Source of the DNA: Microbacterium yannicii
GTDB lineage: Bacteria; Actinomycetota; Actinomycetes; Actinomycetales; Microbacteriaceae
DNA length: 64,000 nt
Assembly (NCBI RefSeq): GCF_024055635.1
Contig: NZ_JAMXMB010000040.1
Location: 248,001 to 312,000, forward strand
Direction of reading: 5' to 3'
The notes beneath the pieces are model-generated. The model ran no database searches. It saw only the letters and a program-made list of their open reading frames with translations, and had not been told where the DNA came from. The translations under genes and the position numbers were made by a program. Below, piece after piece: positions 24,770 to 33,728 of this stretch; the first letter of the stretch is position 1, and each line of letters begins with the position of its first letter.

Positions 24770-25675
24770 ATGACCGAAATCCGGCCGCAGCACCCCACGC
24801 CCGAGCACTTCATCCTCCACGTGTCCGACACCCACTTCGTCGGCGACGGCGACCTGCTGCACGAGCGCATCGATTCCGACAAGAACCTCGCGGAGCTGTT
24901 CGACGGCTTCGCGAAGTCCAACGCGCGCCCCGAGGCGATCGTCTTCACCGGCGACCTCGCCGACAAAGGTCGCGCCGACGCGTACGAGCGGCTCCGCGCG
25001 CTCGTGGAGCCCGCGGCGGAGAAGCTCGGCGCCGAGGTGATCTGGGTGATGGGCAACCACGACGAGCGGGTGGCGTTCCGGCGCGGGCTGCTGGACGAGG
25101 ATGGCGAGCAGTCCGAGCCCGTCGACCGGGTGTTCGACATCAACGGGCTGCGCATCATCGCGCTGGACTCGACGGTGCCGGGCCAGCACTACGGCGAGAT
25201 CTCAGACGAGCAGCTGGAGTGGCTGCGTCGCGAGCTCGAGGTGCCCGCACCCGACGGCACGCTCATCGCCCTCCACCACCCGCCCGTCCCGAGCCCGCTG
25301 GGACTCCTGGCGCTCGTCGAGCTGAAGGATCAGGACAAGTTCGCCGAGGTCATCGCAGGAACCGACGTCCGCGGCATCCTCGGCGGTCACCTCCACTACT
25401 CGACCCACAGCACCTTCGCCGGCGTGCCGGTGTCGGTCGCGTCCGCCACCTGCTACACGCAGGACCTCAACGTCGTGTACCCCGGCGCCCGAGGGCAGGA
25501 CGGCGCTCAGTCGTACAACCTCGTGCACGTATATGGCGACCGGGTGCTGCACTCGGTGGTGCCGATCGGGCAGTTCCCGACCGTCTACGAGATGACGCCC
25601 GAGATGCTGGAGTCGTACATGAAGCTCAGCGCGGAACAGCAGCTCGCGGTCGTCAACGCGTCTGTGCAGGAGTAG
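24770..25675 (+). CDS. Rv0805-like class III cyclic nucleotide phosphodiesterase
   Basis: A 301-residue metallophosphoesterase with strong resemblance over its length to Mycobacterium tuberculosis Rv0805: HVSDTHFVGDGDLLHERID (D20, H22), FTGDLADKGRADAY (D62), WVMGNHDERVAFRRGLLDE (N97, H98), IALHHPPVPSPLG, GGHLHYSTHSTF and SVASATCYTQDLNVV. Rv0805 hydrolyses 3',5'- and 2',3'-cyclic nucleotides and model phosphodiesters. Good ribosome site (ACGGAGAA). Its place between the phosphatase and the permeases ties it to the imported substrate, unlike the stand-alone mycobacterial gene. Confidence 0.92.
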   Translation: MTEIRPQHPTPEHFILHVSDTHFVGDGDLLHERIDSDKNLAELFDGFAKSNARPEAIVFTGDLADKGRADAYERLRALVEPAAEKLGAEVIWVMGNHDERVAFRRGLLDEDGEQSEPVDRVFDINGLRIIALDSTVPGQHYGEISDEQLEWLRRELEVPAPDGTLIALHHPPVPSPLGLLALVELKDQDKFAEVIAGTDVRGILGGHLHYSTHSTFAGVPVSVASATCYTQDLNVVYPGARGQDGAQSYNLVHVYGDRVLHSVVPIGQFPTVYEMTPEMLESYMKLSAEQQLAVVNASVQE

Positions 25676-25687
25676 GGCACTTCCGCC

Positions 25688-26638
25688 ATGTTCGTCACCG
25701 TCGCTGCTCCCTCGGGAGCCGTCGCCGGCACCGCGGATCCGACGCCTCACCGGCGTCGGATCCGCCCCGCGCGGCTCGTCCCCTACCTTTACGTCCTGCC
25801 CGGGATCGCGTTCCTGCTGCTGTGGACCTACAGCCCGCTGGTCCAGACCTTCGGGCTGTCGTTCTACGACTGGAACCTCCTGCCGACCAGCCCGAAGACC
25901 TTCGTCGGCCTGGATAACTACGTGGAGGTCGCGCAGCTGCCCGAGCTGCACACGGCGATCGTCAACACCGTGATCTACGTCGCAGCGTTCCTGGTCTTCT
26001 CGCTGGTGCTGCCGATCGCCATAGCGATGCTCGCGCGGCAGGTGCGCGGCCGCATGCGCACCTTCTACCAGGCGCTGATCTTCGTGCCCTTCCTCGTCAC
26101 ACCGGTTGCGACGAGCGCCGTGTGGCGCTGGCTGTTCGCGGAACAGGGTGCTATCGCCACGATCCTCGCCGGCGCCGGCATCGACATGCCGAACGTCTTC
26201 CGCGACGCAGATCTCGCCATCTGGGCGGTCGTCGTGATCGTCGGTTGGCAGATGCTCGGCTTCGGCGTCCTCGTCGTCGCGGCGGGCTTCGCGGGCATCA
26301 GCCCCGAGTACGGTCAGGCCGCCTCGCTCGACGGCGCCGGAACGGGCACCATCACGCGCCGCATCACGCTGCCACTGCTGTCGCCGACCATTGTCTTCCT
26401 CGCCCTCATGACGATCCTGCTGGCGGCGCAGTGGACCTATCCGATCATCGACCTGCTCACCCAGGGCGGGCCGACCAACTCGACGACCAACATCTACTAC
26501 CTGCTCTACCAGTTCGGCTTCCAGAACTTCGACACCGGCATCTCGTCGGCGGCGGGGGTCATCTTCTTCCTCGGCTTCGGCGTCATCGCGCTCGTCTTCC
26601 TCGAGCTGCAGGACCGTCTGAGCTTCTACGACAACTGA
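25688..26638 (+). CDS. ABC transporter permease, UgpA-type
   Basis: A 316-residue permease with six transmembrane helices. The first is LYVLPGIAFLLLWTYSPLV, followed by TFGLSFYDWNLL, the usual UgpA/MalF-like start. The EAA loop is EYGQAASLDGAGTGTITRRI. It forms the membrane channel with the next gene product. It begins 12 bp after the phosphodiesterase stop. Confidence 0.9.
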   Translation: MFVTVAAPSGAVAGTADPTPHRRRIRPARLVPYLYVLPGIAFLLLWTYSPLVQTFGLSFYDWNLLPTSPKTFVGLDNYVEVAQLPELHTAIVNTVIYVAAFLVFSLVLPIAIAMLARQVRGRMRTFYQALIFVPFLVTPVATSAVWRWLFAEQGAIATILAGAGIDMPNVFRDADLAIWAVVVIVGWQMLGFGVLVVAAGFAGISPEYGQAASLDGAGTGTITRRITLPLLSPTIVFLALMTILLAAQWTYPIIDLLTQGGPTNSTTNIYYLLYQFGFQNFDTGISSAAGVIFFLGFGVIALVFLELQDRLSFYDN

Positions 26639-26650
26639 GAGAACCACGAC

Positions 26651-27547
26651 ATGGCATTCGTCGCCGTCGCCGCACCGGTCGCCGTCACCGGTCGCGCCAA
26701 CACCCTGCAATCCAAGGTCGAAGACCTCGCGGTCGGCTCGCGCAGCCACGCCGGGGTCATCGTGGGCCACGTGATCCTCGTCGCCCTCGCACTGTTCAGC
26801 GTGTTCCCCGTCTACTGGATGTTCGCCACCGCGCTGCGCGCGCCGGGCGACGCGCTCGACCAGACGCTCCTGCCATGGCCCCTGAGCTTCGAGAACTTCG
26901 CATACGTGTGGAACACCGTCCCGATCGGCAGCATGCTGGTCAACACCTTCGTGATGTCGCTCATCCTCGCGGCGGTGCAGCTGTTCATCGCGATCCTCGC
27001 TGCCTACGGCTTCGCAGTCTGGGACTTCGTCGGCAGCAAGTTCCTCATGTTCCTGTTCATCGGCTCATGGCTGGTGCCGTTCCAGGTGACGATGATCCCG
27101 AACTACCTCCTCGTCTCTCAGATGGGACTGCTCGGAACCGTCGGCGGCGTCATCGTGCCGCAGCTCGCCGGCGCCTTCGCCGTGCTGCTCATGGTCCAGC
27201 ACATGCGCGCCTTCCCGCGCGAACTGCTCGAGGCCGCCCAGCTCGACGGCCGCTCGAGCTGGTCCACGCTGTGGACCGTCGTCGTGCCGAACATGAAGCC
27301 GGCGCTCGCGGCGCTCGGCATCATGGGGTTCATCTCGGCGTGGAACGAGTACCTGTGGCCGGCGCTCATCATGCGACAGGGCGACGCCCTCATCCAGGTC
27401 GGCGTGCGGAGCTTCCTCTCCGCCGAGGGCAACAACTGGGGTGCAACGATGGCCGCCGCCGGACTCGCGTGCGTACCCGTGCTCCTGATCTACGTCTTCC
27501 TGCAGCGCTACGTCGTCGACGCGTTCGTGCGCTCCGGCCTGAAGTAG
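26651..27547 (+). CDS. ABC transporter permease, UgpE-type
   Basis: A 298-residue permease, six helices. VFPVYWMFATALRAPGD near the N-terminus and the EAA loop ELLEAAQLDGRSSWSTLW are typical of the second carbohydrate/glycerol-phosphate permease. SAWNEYLWPALIM is the conserved late segment. Its initiation context (GAGAACCACGACATG) is the same as that of the binding protein. Last gene of the operon. Confidence 0.9.
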   Translation: MAFVAVAAPVAVTGRANTLQSKVEDLAVGSRSHAGVIVGHVILVALALFSVFPVYWMFATALRAPGDALDQTLLPWPLSFENFAYVWNTVPIGSMLVNTFVMSLILAAVQLFIAILAAYGFAVWDFVGSKFLMFLFIGSWLVPFQVTMIPNYLLVSQMGLLGTVGGVIVPQLAGAFAVLLMVQHMRAFPRELLEAAQLDGRSSWSTLWTVVVPNMKPALAALGIMGFISAWNEYLWPALIMRQGDALIQVGVRSFLSAEGNNWGATMAAAGLACVPVLLIYVFLQRYVVDAFVRSGLK

Positions 27548-27653
27548 CCCCATCAGGCAGCGGACGCCTCGGCCGCGGGACAAGTGCGCATCGCCCGCAG
27601 CATTCACGTGTCCTCGTGAGAGGGCGCCACGGCGTCCGTTAACCCGCCCACGC

Positions 27654-27659
27654 TAAGGT
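27654..27659 (+). promoter_or_regulatory. Leaderless-type -10 box (TAAGGT) of the histone-like gene
   Basis: TAAGGT, 6 nt (GCGCCC), then ATG at 27666. No ribosome site. The preceding 118 bp after the permease stop contain nothing else recognisable. Confidence 0.6.
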
Positions 27660-27665
27660 GCGCCC

Positions 27666-28469
27666 ATGGCTAAGACGACGAAGGCACAGCGCCAGGCGCT
27701 GGACGCGATGGAGGATGCCGCCATCGCGGCGAAGCAGGCGAAGAAGGCGGCCAAGGAGTTGCCGGGCAAGACAGCCAAGAAGCTGCGCGAGCTCTCCGAG
27801 GACGCCAGAGACGCCGCTGATGTCTCGAGGAAGGCGCTTCGAAAGTCGCCCGGCAAGGTTGCCAAGCGCGCCACGCGAGCGGCGGACAAGCTCGTCAAGG
27901 CGACGGCCCAAGCCGTTGCCAAGGCCGAGAAGAAGGCACGTCTGCGGGCGGAAGCCGAGCGCGCCGCGGTCGAAGCCGAGCGGGTGACCGCCGAGGCCGA
28001 GGAGCGCGCCGCGCAAGCGAAGGCAGCCAAGAAGGAAGCCGCGAAGGCGGCGAAGGCGGCCGAGCGCGCGGACCGCGAAGCAGCGGCGGCGCAGCTGGCG
28101 CTCGAGAACGAGCTGGCTGGTCCCGCCCAGACGGACGCCGCGGAGTCGAGCCCGGCATCCGGCGCGACAGCGCCCCCGGCGACCGAGTCGGCACCGCCCG
28201 TCGACGCCACGGCGACCAAGGCGCCCGCGCGCAAGACGCCCGTACGACCTGCGTCCGGCCGGAAGACCGCCACCGCGTCATCGACCGCCCCGACCGCCCC
28301 CGCCTCACCGCGGGCGAAGTCGTCGCGCGCCGCTTCGCCCGCCGGCGAAGGGGGCGCATCCGAGCTCTCATCGCTCACGGTCGCCACGCTGAGGGACCGC
28401 GCGAGGGCGGCCGGCAAGACGGGATACTCGCGCCTCAGCAAAGCGCAGCTCGTCGCGCTCCTGTCCTGA
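27666..28469 (+). CDS. Ala/Lys-rich coiled-coil protein with C-terminal Rho-N/SAP-like motif
   Basis: A 267-residue, strongly basic protein. Residues 1-150 are long heptad-like helices of Lys, Ala, Glu and Arg (repeated AxxAKKAAK, EAERAAVEAERVTAEA). A Pro/Ala/Thr-rich linker follows (about 150-230), then SELSSLTVATLRDRARAAGK and GYSRLSKAQLVALLS, which fits the Rho N-terminal/SAP-like helical DNA- or RNA-binding motif. Histone H1-like nucleoid or stress proteins have this build. It ends 1 bp before the NRPS gene but may be unrelated to it. Confidence 0.72.
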   Translation: MAKTTKAQRQALDAMEDAAIAAKQAKKAAKELPGKTAKKLRELSEDARDAADVSRKALRKSPGKVAKRATRAADKLVKATAQAVAKAEKKARLRAEAERAAVEAERVTAEAEERAAQAKAAKKEAAKAAKAAERADREAAAAQLALENELAGPAQTDAAESSPASGATAPPATESAPPVDATATKAPARKTPVRPASGRKTATASSTAPTAPASPRAKSSRAASPAGEGGASELSSLTVATLRDRARAAGKTGYSRLSKAQLVALLS

Positions 28470-28470
28470 G

Positions 28471-31400
28471 GTGCCGCCGGTGGGGGAGCGGCCAGAGCAG
28501 CTCGAACTCGACAGGTCCGGGGTAGCGACCCCGAGCCGGACCCTTCTCGACATCCTGCGCGAGACGACGGCTCGGCATCCCGAAGCATCCGCCCTCGACG
28601 ACGGGTCCGGGTCGCTCAGCTACCAAGATCTGATGGCCCGTGTCGGGCGCACCGCCGCGCAACTCCACGACGCAGGCGTTCGTCGTGGTGACCGGGTGGG
28701 TGTTCGCGTCCCGTCCGGCTCGAAGGAGCTGTATATCGCCATCCTCGCCGTGCTCGCCGCGGGTGCTGCGTACGTTCCGGTGGACGTGGACGATCCCGAC
28801 GAGCGCGCGCGCCTCGTCTTCGGCGAGGCCGGGGTCCGCGGAGTCATCACTGACGACGGCTACACCTCCGCTGAGGCGCAGGCCGACGACGCTGCCGAGG
28901 TGTCGGCATCCGCTCCACTGTTCTCGGGTGATGCACCACATCCCAGCACTCATGCGGTCGTCACCGTTCCACCGCCGGAGGTGACGGACGACGCGTGGAT
29001 CATCTTCACGTCCGGTTCCACTGGTGTGCCGAAGGGAGTGGCCGTCACCCACCGCTCGGCGGCCGCGTTCGTCGACGCCGAGGCACGCCTGTTCCTGCAG
29101 AACGCGCCGCTCGGCCCGCGCGACCGGGTTCTTGCCGGACTCTCGGTCGCATTCGACGCGTCCTGCGAAGAGATGTGGCTGGCATGGCGGCACGGCGCGT
29201 GCCTCGTACCCGCACCTCGCGCACTCGTCCGCTCCGGTGAGGATCTCGCCCCGTGGCTCATCCGGCAGGGCATCACGGTGGTCTCGACCGTTCCGACCCT
29301 GGCCGCGATGTGGCCCGAGGACTCCATCGAGAACGTGAGGCTGCTGATCTTCGGCGGTGAGGCCTGCCCTCCGGAACTCGCCGCCCGCCTCGCCGCCGAC
29401 GGTCGGGAGGTGTGGAACACGTATGGTCCCACCGAGGCGACCGTCGTCGCCTGCGCGGCGCCGCTCGACGCCGGCCCCGTGCGCATCGGGCTTCCGCTCG
29501 ACGGCTGGGCGCTCGCCGTGGTGGACGCCGATGGTGCGCGTGTCGCCGAGGGCGACATCGGCGAGCTCATCATCGGCGGTGTCGGGTTGGCGCGTTACCT
29601 CGATCCTTCGAAGGATGCCGAGAAGTACGCGCCGATGCCGACCCTCGGCTGGGAACGTGCCTACCGCTCCGGCGACCTCGTGCGCTACGAGCCCGAGGGC
29701 CTCGTCTTCGTGGGCCGCGCCGACGATCAGGTGAAGGTCGGCGGGCGCCGCATCGAACTGGGCGAGGTCGAAGCCGCGCTGCAGGACCTCCCCGGGATCA
29801 CAGCGGCAGCGGCGGCGGTGCGATCGACCGATGCCGGCGTTCCCGTGCTCGTCGGCTATCTCGTCGCGAACGAAGGCGAGAACTTCGACCGGGCGCACGC
29901 CCGGGCGTTGCTGGCCGAGCGCCTGCCGGCGGCTATCGTGCCGCTGCTGGCCGTCGTCGACGAGCTTCCGGTGCGGACATCCGGCAAGGTCGATCGGGCG
30001 GCGCTGCCGTGGCCGTTGCCCGGCGTCGAGGCGCCGCTGGCGGGACTGTCTCCCGCCGAGGCCTGGCTCGCGGAGCAATGGCAGAGCGTGCTCGGCATGC
30101 CGGTGCCGAGTAGGTCGGCCGACTTCTTCGACCTCGGGGGAGGGTCACTGGCGGCAGCGCAGCTGGTCTCCCGGATACGCGTGCGCGTGCCCGAATTCTC
30201 CGTCGCCGACATCTACGACGTGCCGCGACTGAGTTCCATGGCCAGGGCCCTCGGGCCGCTGGACGACGACGGACCGGCGACGTTCCACCGACCCGTGCCC
30301 ACACCCCGCGCCACACAGTGGGTGCAGACGCTCGTCGGCGTGCCGCTGTTCATCATCACCGGCATCCGCTGGCTGCTCTACCTGCTCACGGCCAGTGCGC
30401 TGCTTCAGCTCGCGCCCGGCTTCGAAGCACTGCCCAGCACTCCCTGGTGGGTGCTCCTGATCGGGTTGGCCGTGTTCGCGACGCCCTTCGGGCGCATGGC
30501 CATCGCCGTGGTCGCGGCTCGACTGCTCTTGGCGGGACTGCGCCCGGGCGACTATCCCCGTGGCGGCAGCGTGCACCTGCGGCTCTGGCTGGCCGAGCAG
30601 ATCGCCGACCAGATCGACGCCGTCGGCCTCGCCGGCGCACCGTGGGTCACCTACTACGCGCGGGCGCTGGGCGCGAAGATCGGGCGCGGTGTCGACATGC
30701 ACACGCTGCCTCCCATCACGGGGATGCTGGAACTGGGCGACGGCGCCGCCGTCGAACCCGAGGTGGATCTCACCGGCACCTGGATCGACGGCGACGTCCT
30801 TCGCGTCGGGGAAGTGCGCATCGGCGCCGACGCGACGATCGGTGCCCGTAGCACACTGGCTCCGGGCACCAGGGTCGGGCAGCGCGCCGACATCGCGCCA
30901 GGCTCGGCCGTGTTCGGCCGTGTGCGGGCAGACCAGTCATGGGCCGGATCTCCGGCCGAGCGCGTCGGCGGCGTCGAGTCCGGCTGGCCCGCCGAACGGG
31001 CTCCGGCGCCGACACGCTGGCTCTGGGCATACGCGGTCTCCTCCGTCGCGCTGGCCCTGCTCCCGATCGCGTCGTTCGCCGTCGGCGCGCTGGTGATCGC
31101 GCTAGGGATCCGGGATGCCGAGACCCTCGCCGCCGCATTCCTCGGCGCCCTGGCGTGGCTTGTGCCCGCCGTCCTCGTGGTGGGTATCGTCTTCGCGGCA
31201 TCCGTCGTGGTCGCGGTGCGCCTGCTGTCGATCGGGCTGCACGAGGGCACCCACCCCGTGCGCAGCCGGATCGGATGGCAGGCCTGGAGCATCGAACGAC
31301 TGCTCGACTCGTCGCGCACGGTCCTCTTCCCGCTGTACTCGAGCCTCTTCACCCCGGTGTGGCTGCGCCTTCTCGGTGCGCGTGTCGGACGCGAGGTCGA

Positions 31401-32427
31401 GGCATCCACTGTCCTGCTCATCCCGTCGATGACGCGCATCGATGACGGCGCGTTCCTCGCCGATGACACCATGGTGGGTTCGTACGAGCTGCGCGGGGGC
31501 TGGATGCGGCTCGGACCGGTCCGGATCGGCAAACGCGCCTTCCTCGGAAACTCCGGGATGGCGGCGCCCGGCCACCGCGTGCCCCGTGACGGGCTCGTCG
31601 CCGTCCTGTCGTCCGCGCCGCTGAAGGCGAAGCCCGGGTCGTCCTGGCTTGGGTCGCCGGCCGTACGGCTGCGCCGGCTGTCGGCCGAGGGCGACGAGAG
31701 TCGCACGTACCGGCCGACGCTCGGTCTCCGGATCGCGCGCACGCTGTGGGAACTCGGCCGGTTCGTGCCTGTCGTCGTCACGTGTGCGATCGGTCTCTGC
31801 GTCCTCTTCGGCCTGGCGGCTCTGTGGGAGACCGTGGGACCCGTCTGGACCCTCCTCGTCTCCGGCATCGTGATGCTCGCAGCCGGTGCGGTGGCCGCAG
31901 GGCTGTCGACTGCGGCGAAATGGCTCATCGTCGGCGCGATCCGCGCAGGCGAGCAGCCGCTGTGGTCGAGCTTCGTCTGGCGCACCGAGGTCTCGGACAC
32001 ATTCACGGAGATGGTCGCGGCGCCCTGGTTCGCGCGCGCCGCTTCGGGAACGCCGGCTCTGGCGGTCTGGCTGCGGTCACTCGGCTCTCGGATCGGACGT
32101 GGCGTGTGGTGTGAGAGCTACTGGCTTCCCGAGCCCGACCTCGTCACGCTGGGTGACGGCGCGGCGGTCAATCGCGGCTGCGTTGTGCAGACCCACCTGT
32201 TCCATGATCGAATCATGAGCATGGACACGGTCGAACTGGAGGCTGGTGCGACGCTCGGCCCGCACAGTGTCATCCTGCCGGGGGCGACGCTCGGTGCGCA
32301 TGCGACGGTCGGCCCCGCGTCGCTCGTGATGCGCGGCGAGACCGTGCCCGTCGGCTCGCGCTGGAGCGGCAATCCGATCGGGCCGTGGCGTGCGGTGAAG
32401 GTGCGCGCGTACCAGTCGACATCGTGA
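28471..32427 (+). CDS. Pls/PosA-type single-module NRPS with membrane and beta-helix domains
   Basis: A 1318-residue protein built like epsilon-poly-L-lysine synthetase. Adenylation domain about 20-515: TSGSTGVPKG (180-189), FGGEACPPEL, NTYGPTEATV (317-326), RSGDLVRYE, catalytic Lys in TSGKVDRAALP (K506). Carrier domain: DFFDLGGGSLAAAQL with the phosphopantetheine Ser559. Then three repeats of a transmembrane hairpin followed by a left-handed-beta-helix (hexapeptide) module (near 735-830, 1000-1090, 1230-1310). There is no condensation or thioesterase domain. Amino-acid specificity cannot be read. Likely polymerises one amino acid or attaches it to an acceptor at the membrane. GTG start; downstream GTGA overlap with an aminopeptidase. 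Confidence 0.87.
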   Translation: MPPVGERPEQLELDRSGVATPSRTLLDILRETTARHPEASALDDGSGSLSYQDLMARVGRTAAQLHDAGVRRGDRVGVRVPSGSKELYIAILAVLAAGAAYVPVDVDDPDERARLVFGEAGVRGVITDDGYTSAEAQADDAAEVSASAPLFSGDAPHPSTHAVVTVPPPEVTDDAWIIFTSGSTGVPKGVAVTHRSAAAFVDAEARLFLQNAPLGPRDRVLAGLSVAFDASCEEMWLAWRHGACLVPAPRALVRSGEDLAPWLIRQGITVVSTVPTLAAMWPEDSIENVRLLIFGGEACPPELAARLAADGREVWNTYGPTEATVVACAAPLDAGPVRIGLPLDGWALAVVDADGARVAEGDIGELIIGGVGLARYLDPSKDAEKYAPMPTLGWERAYRSGDLVRYEPEGLVFVGRADDQVKVGGRRIELGEVEAALQDLPGITAAAAAVRSTDAGVPVLVGYLVANEGENFDRAHARALLAERLPAAIVPLLAVVDELPVRTSGKVDRAALPWPLPGVEAPLAGLSPAEAWLAEQWQSVLGMPVPSRSADFFDLGGGSLAAAQLVSRIRVRVPEFSVADIYDVPRLSSMARALGPLDDDGPATFHRPVPTPRATQWVQTLVGVPLFIITGIRWLLYLLTASALLQLAPGFEALPSTPWWVLLIGLAVFATPFGRMAIAVVAARLLLAGLRPGDYPRGGSVHLRLWLAEQIADQIDAVGLAGAPWVTYYARALGAKIGRGVDMHTLPPITGMLELGDGAAVEPEVDLTGTWIDGDVLRVGEVRIGADATIGARSTLAPGTRVGQRADIAPGSAVFGRVRADQSWAGSPAERVGGVESGWPAERAPAPTRWLWAYAVSSVALALLPIASFAVGALVIALGIRDAETLAAAFLGALAWLVPAVLVVGIVFAASVVVAVRLLSIGLHEGTHPVRSRIGWQAWSIERLLDSSRTVLFPLYSSLFTPVWLRLLGARVGREVEASTVLLIPSMTRIDDGAFLADDTMVGSYELRGGWMRLGPVRIGKRAFLGNSGMAAPGHRVPRDGLVAVLSSAPLKAKPGSSWLGSPAVRLRRLSAEGDESRTYRPTLGLRIARTLWELGRFVPVVVTCAIGLCVLFGLAALWETVGPVWTLLVSGIVMLAAGAVAAGLSTAAKWLIVGAIRAGEQPLWSSFVWRTEVSDTFTEMVAAPWFARAASGTPALAVWLRSLGSRIGRGVWCESYWLPEPDLVTLGDGAAVNRGCVVQTHLFHDRIMSMDTVELEAGATLGPHSVILPGATLGAHATVGPASLVMRGETVPVGSRWSGNPIGPWRAVKVRAYQSTS

Positions 32428-33728
32428 GCATCCACGATCCGTACGCACCGCAGAGCGGCGATCCGACCTTCGACGTCGAGTCCTACGAGCTCGACCTCTC
32501 GTACCGCGTGCGCACCAACCGCCTCGAGGGGCGGGCTGTCGTCAATGCGGTCGCGGCTGTTGCGACGTCGTCGATCGCGTTGGATCTGATCGGGCTGCGC
32601 GCGTCGCGGGTGCGCGTGGATGGCGACCGCCGGACGGCCTACGCCCAGGGACCGCGCAAGCTCCGGGTCGTGCTTCCGCGGCGGATGGAGCCGGGGGAGC
32701 GGTTCTCCATCGAGGTGACGTACGCGGGTGCGCCCGCGCCACGGCGCACACGCTGGGGCACCATCGGCTTCGAAGAACTCGAGGACGGCGCCCTCGTGGC
32801 TTCCCAGCCCATCGGCGCACCTACGTGGTTCCCCTGCAACGACCGTCCTGACGATCGCGCCCTCTATTCGATCACGGTCGCCACGGATGCCGGCTACACC
32901 GCGGTCGCCACCGGGGCTCTCATCGGCTCGGCGCGACGCGGGCAGTTCGAAGCCCGCACGTTCCGTTCCGCGGTGCCGACCGCCACGTACCTCACGGCAT
33001 TGCACATCGGACGCTACGTCTCCACCACGCTGGCGGACTCCGAAGGCTCGGACGGCTTCCCCATCACGGTCGTCCACCCGCCCGCACTGCGAAACGAGGT
33101 TGCGACGGCGTTCGCGCCGGTCACGCGGATGCTGCAGCTGTTCGAGTCCGCCTTCGGCCCGTATCCTCAGGACGCCTGCACCCTCGTGGTGACTCCCGAC
33201 GAACTCGAGATTCCGCTCGAGGCCCAGGGGATGGCGGTCTTCGGCGCCAACCATCTCGATCCGGCATCGGAGCGCCTCGTGGCGCACGAACTGGCGCATC
33301 AGTGGTTCGGCAACAGTGTCGGCGTCGCACGGTGGCAGGACATCTGGCTCAACGAGGGTTTCGCCTGCTACGCCGAGTGGATGTGGTCCGAGGCATCGGG
33401 CCGCCAGACCGTTCATGAGAAGGCGGCACGACACCATGCCCGGCTCGCCGGGCTCGATCAGGATCTGGTGCTGGCCGCTCCCGGTCCCGCGCTGATGTTC
33501 GACGACCGCGTCTACAAGCGTGGCGCACTGACCCTGTATGCGCTGCGACGTCACATGGGGGACGGCGCCTTCGCCGCGCTCCTGCGCGAGTGGGCGACCG
33601 CGGGCTCCGGCGATTCGGTGACGACCGCGGACTTCCGCGCTCTGGCCGTACGGCTCGCGGGCGCAGACATCGACGTGCTGCTCACGGCGTGGCTGGATCG
33701 AGCGGAACTGCCCCCGATGCCTCGCTGA
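32424..33728 (+). CDS. M1 family metallo-aminopeptidase
   Basis: A 434-residue single-chain peptidase. Zinc site HELAHQWFGNSVGVARWQDI followed by WLNEGFACYAEW (HExxH-18-E). The substrate-binding region reads LEAQGMAVFGANHL instead of the usual GAMEN, as in several short actinobacterial members. C-terminal half ends in RRHMGDGAFAALLREW helices. No signal peptide. GTG start overlaps the NRPS stop by 4 bp, so the two are translationally coupled: the peptidase may trim or degrade the NRPS product. The gene end overlaps the convergent PPTase gene by 47 bp. Confidence 0.88.
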   Translation: MSIHDPYAPQSGDPTFDVESYELDLSYRVRTNRLEGRAVVNAVAAVATSSIALDLIGLRASRVRVDGDRRTAYAQGPRKLRVVLPRRMEPGERFSIEVTYAGAPAPRRTRWGTIGFEELEDGALVASQPIGAPTWFPCNDRPDDRALYSITVATDAGYTAVATGALIGSARRGQFEARTFRSAVPTATYLTALHIGRYVSTTLADSEGSDGFPITVVHPPALRNEVATAFAPVTRMLQLFESAFGPYPQDACTLVVTPDELEIPLEAQGMAVFGANHLDPASERLVAHELAHQWFGNSVGVARWQDIWLNEGFACYAEWMWSEASGRQTVHEKAARHHARLAGLDQDLVLAAPGPALMFDDRVYKRGALTLYALRRHMGDGAFAALLREWATAGSGDSVTTADFRALAVRLAGADIDVLLTAWLDRAELPPMPR

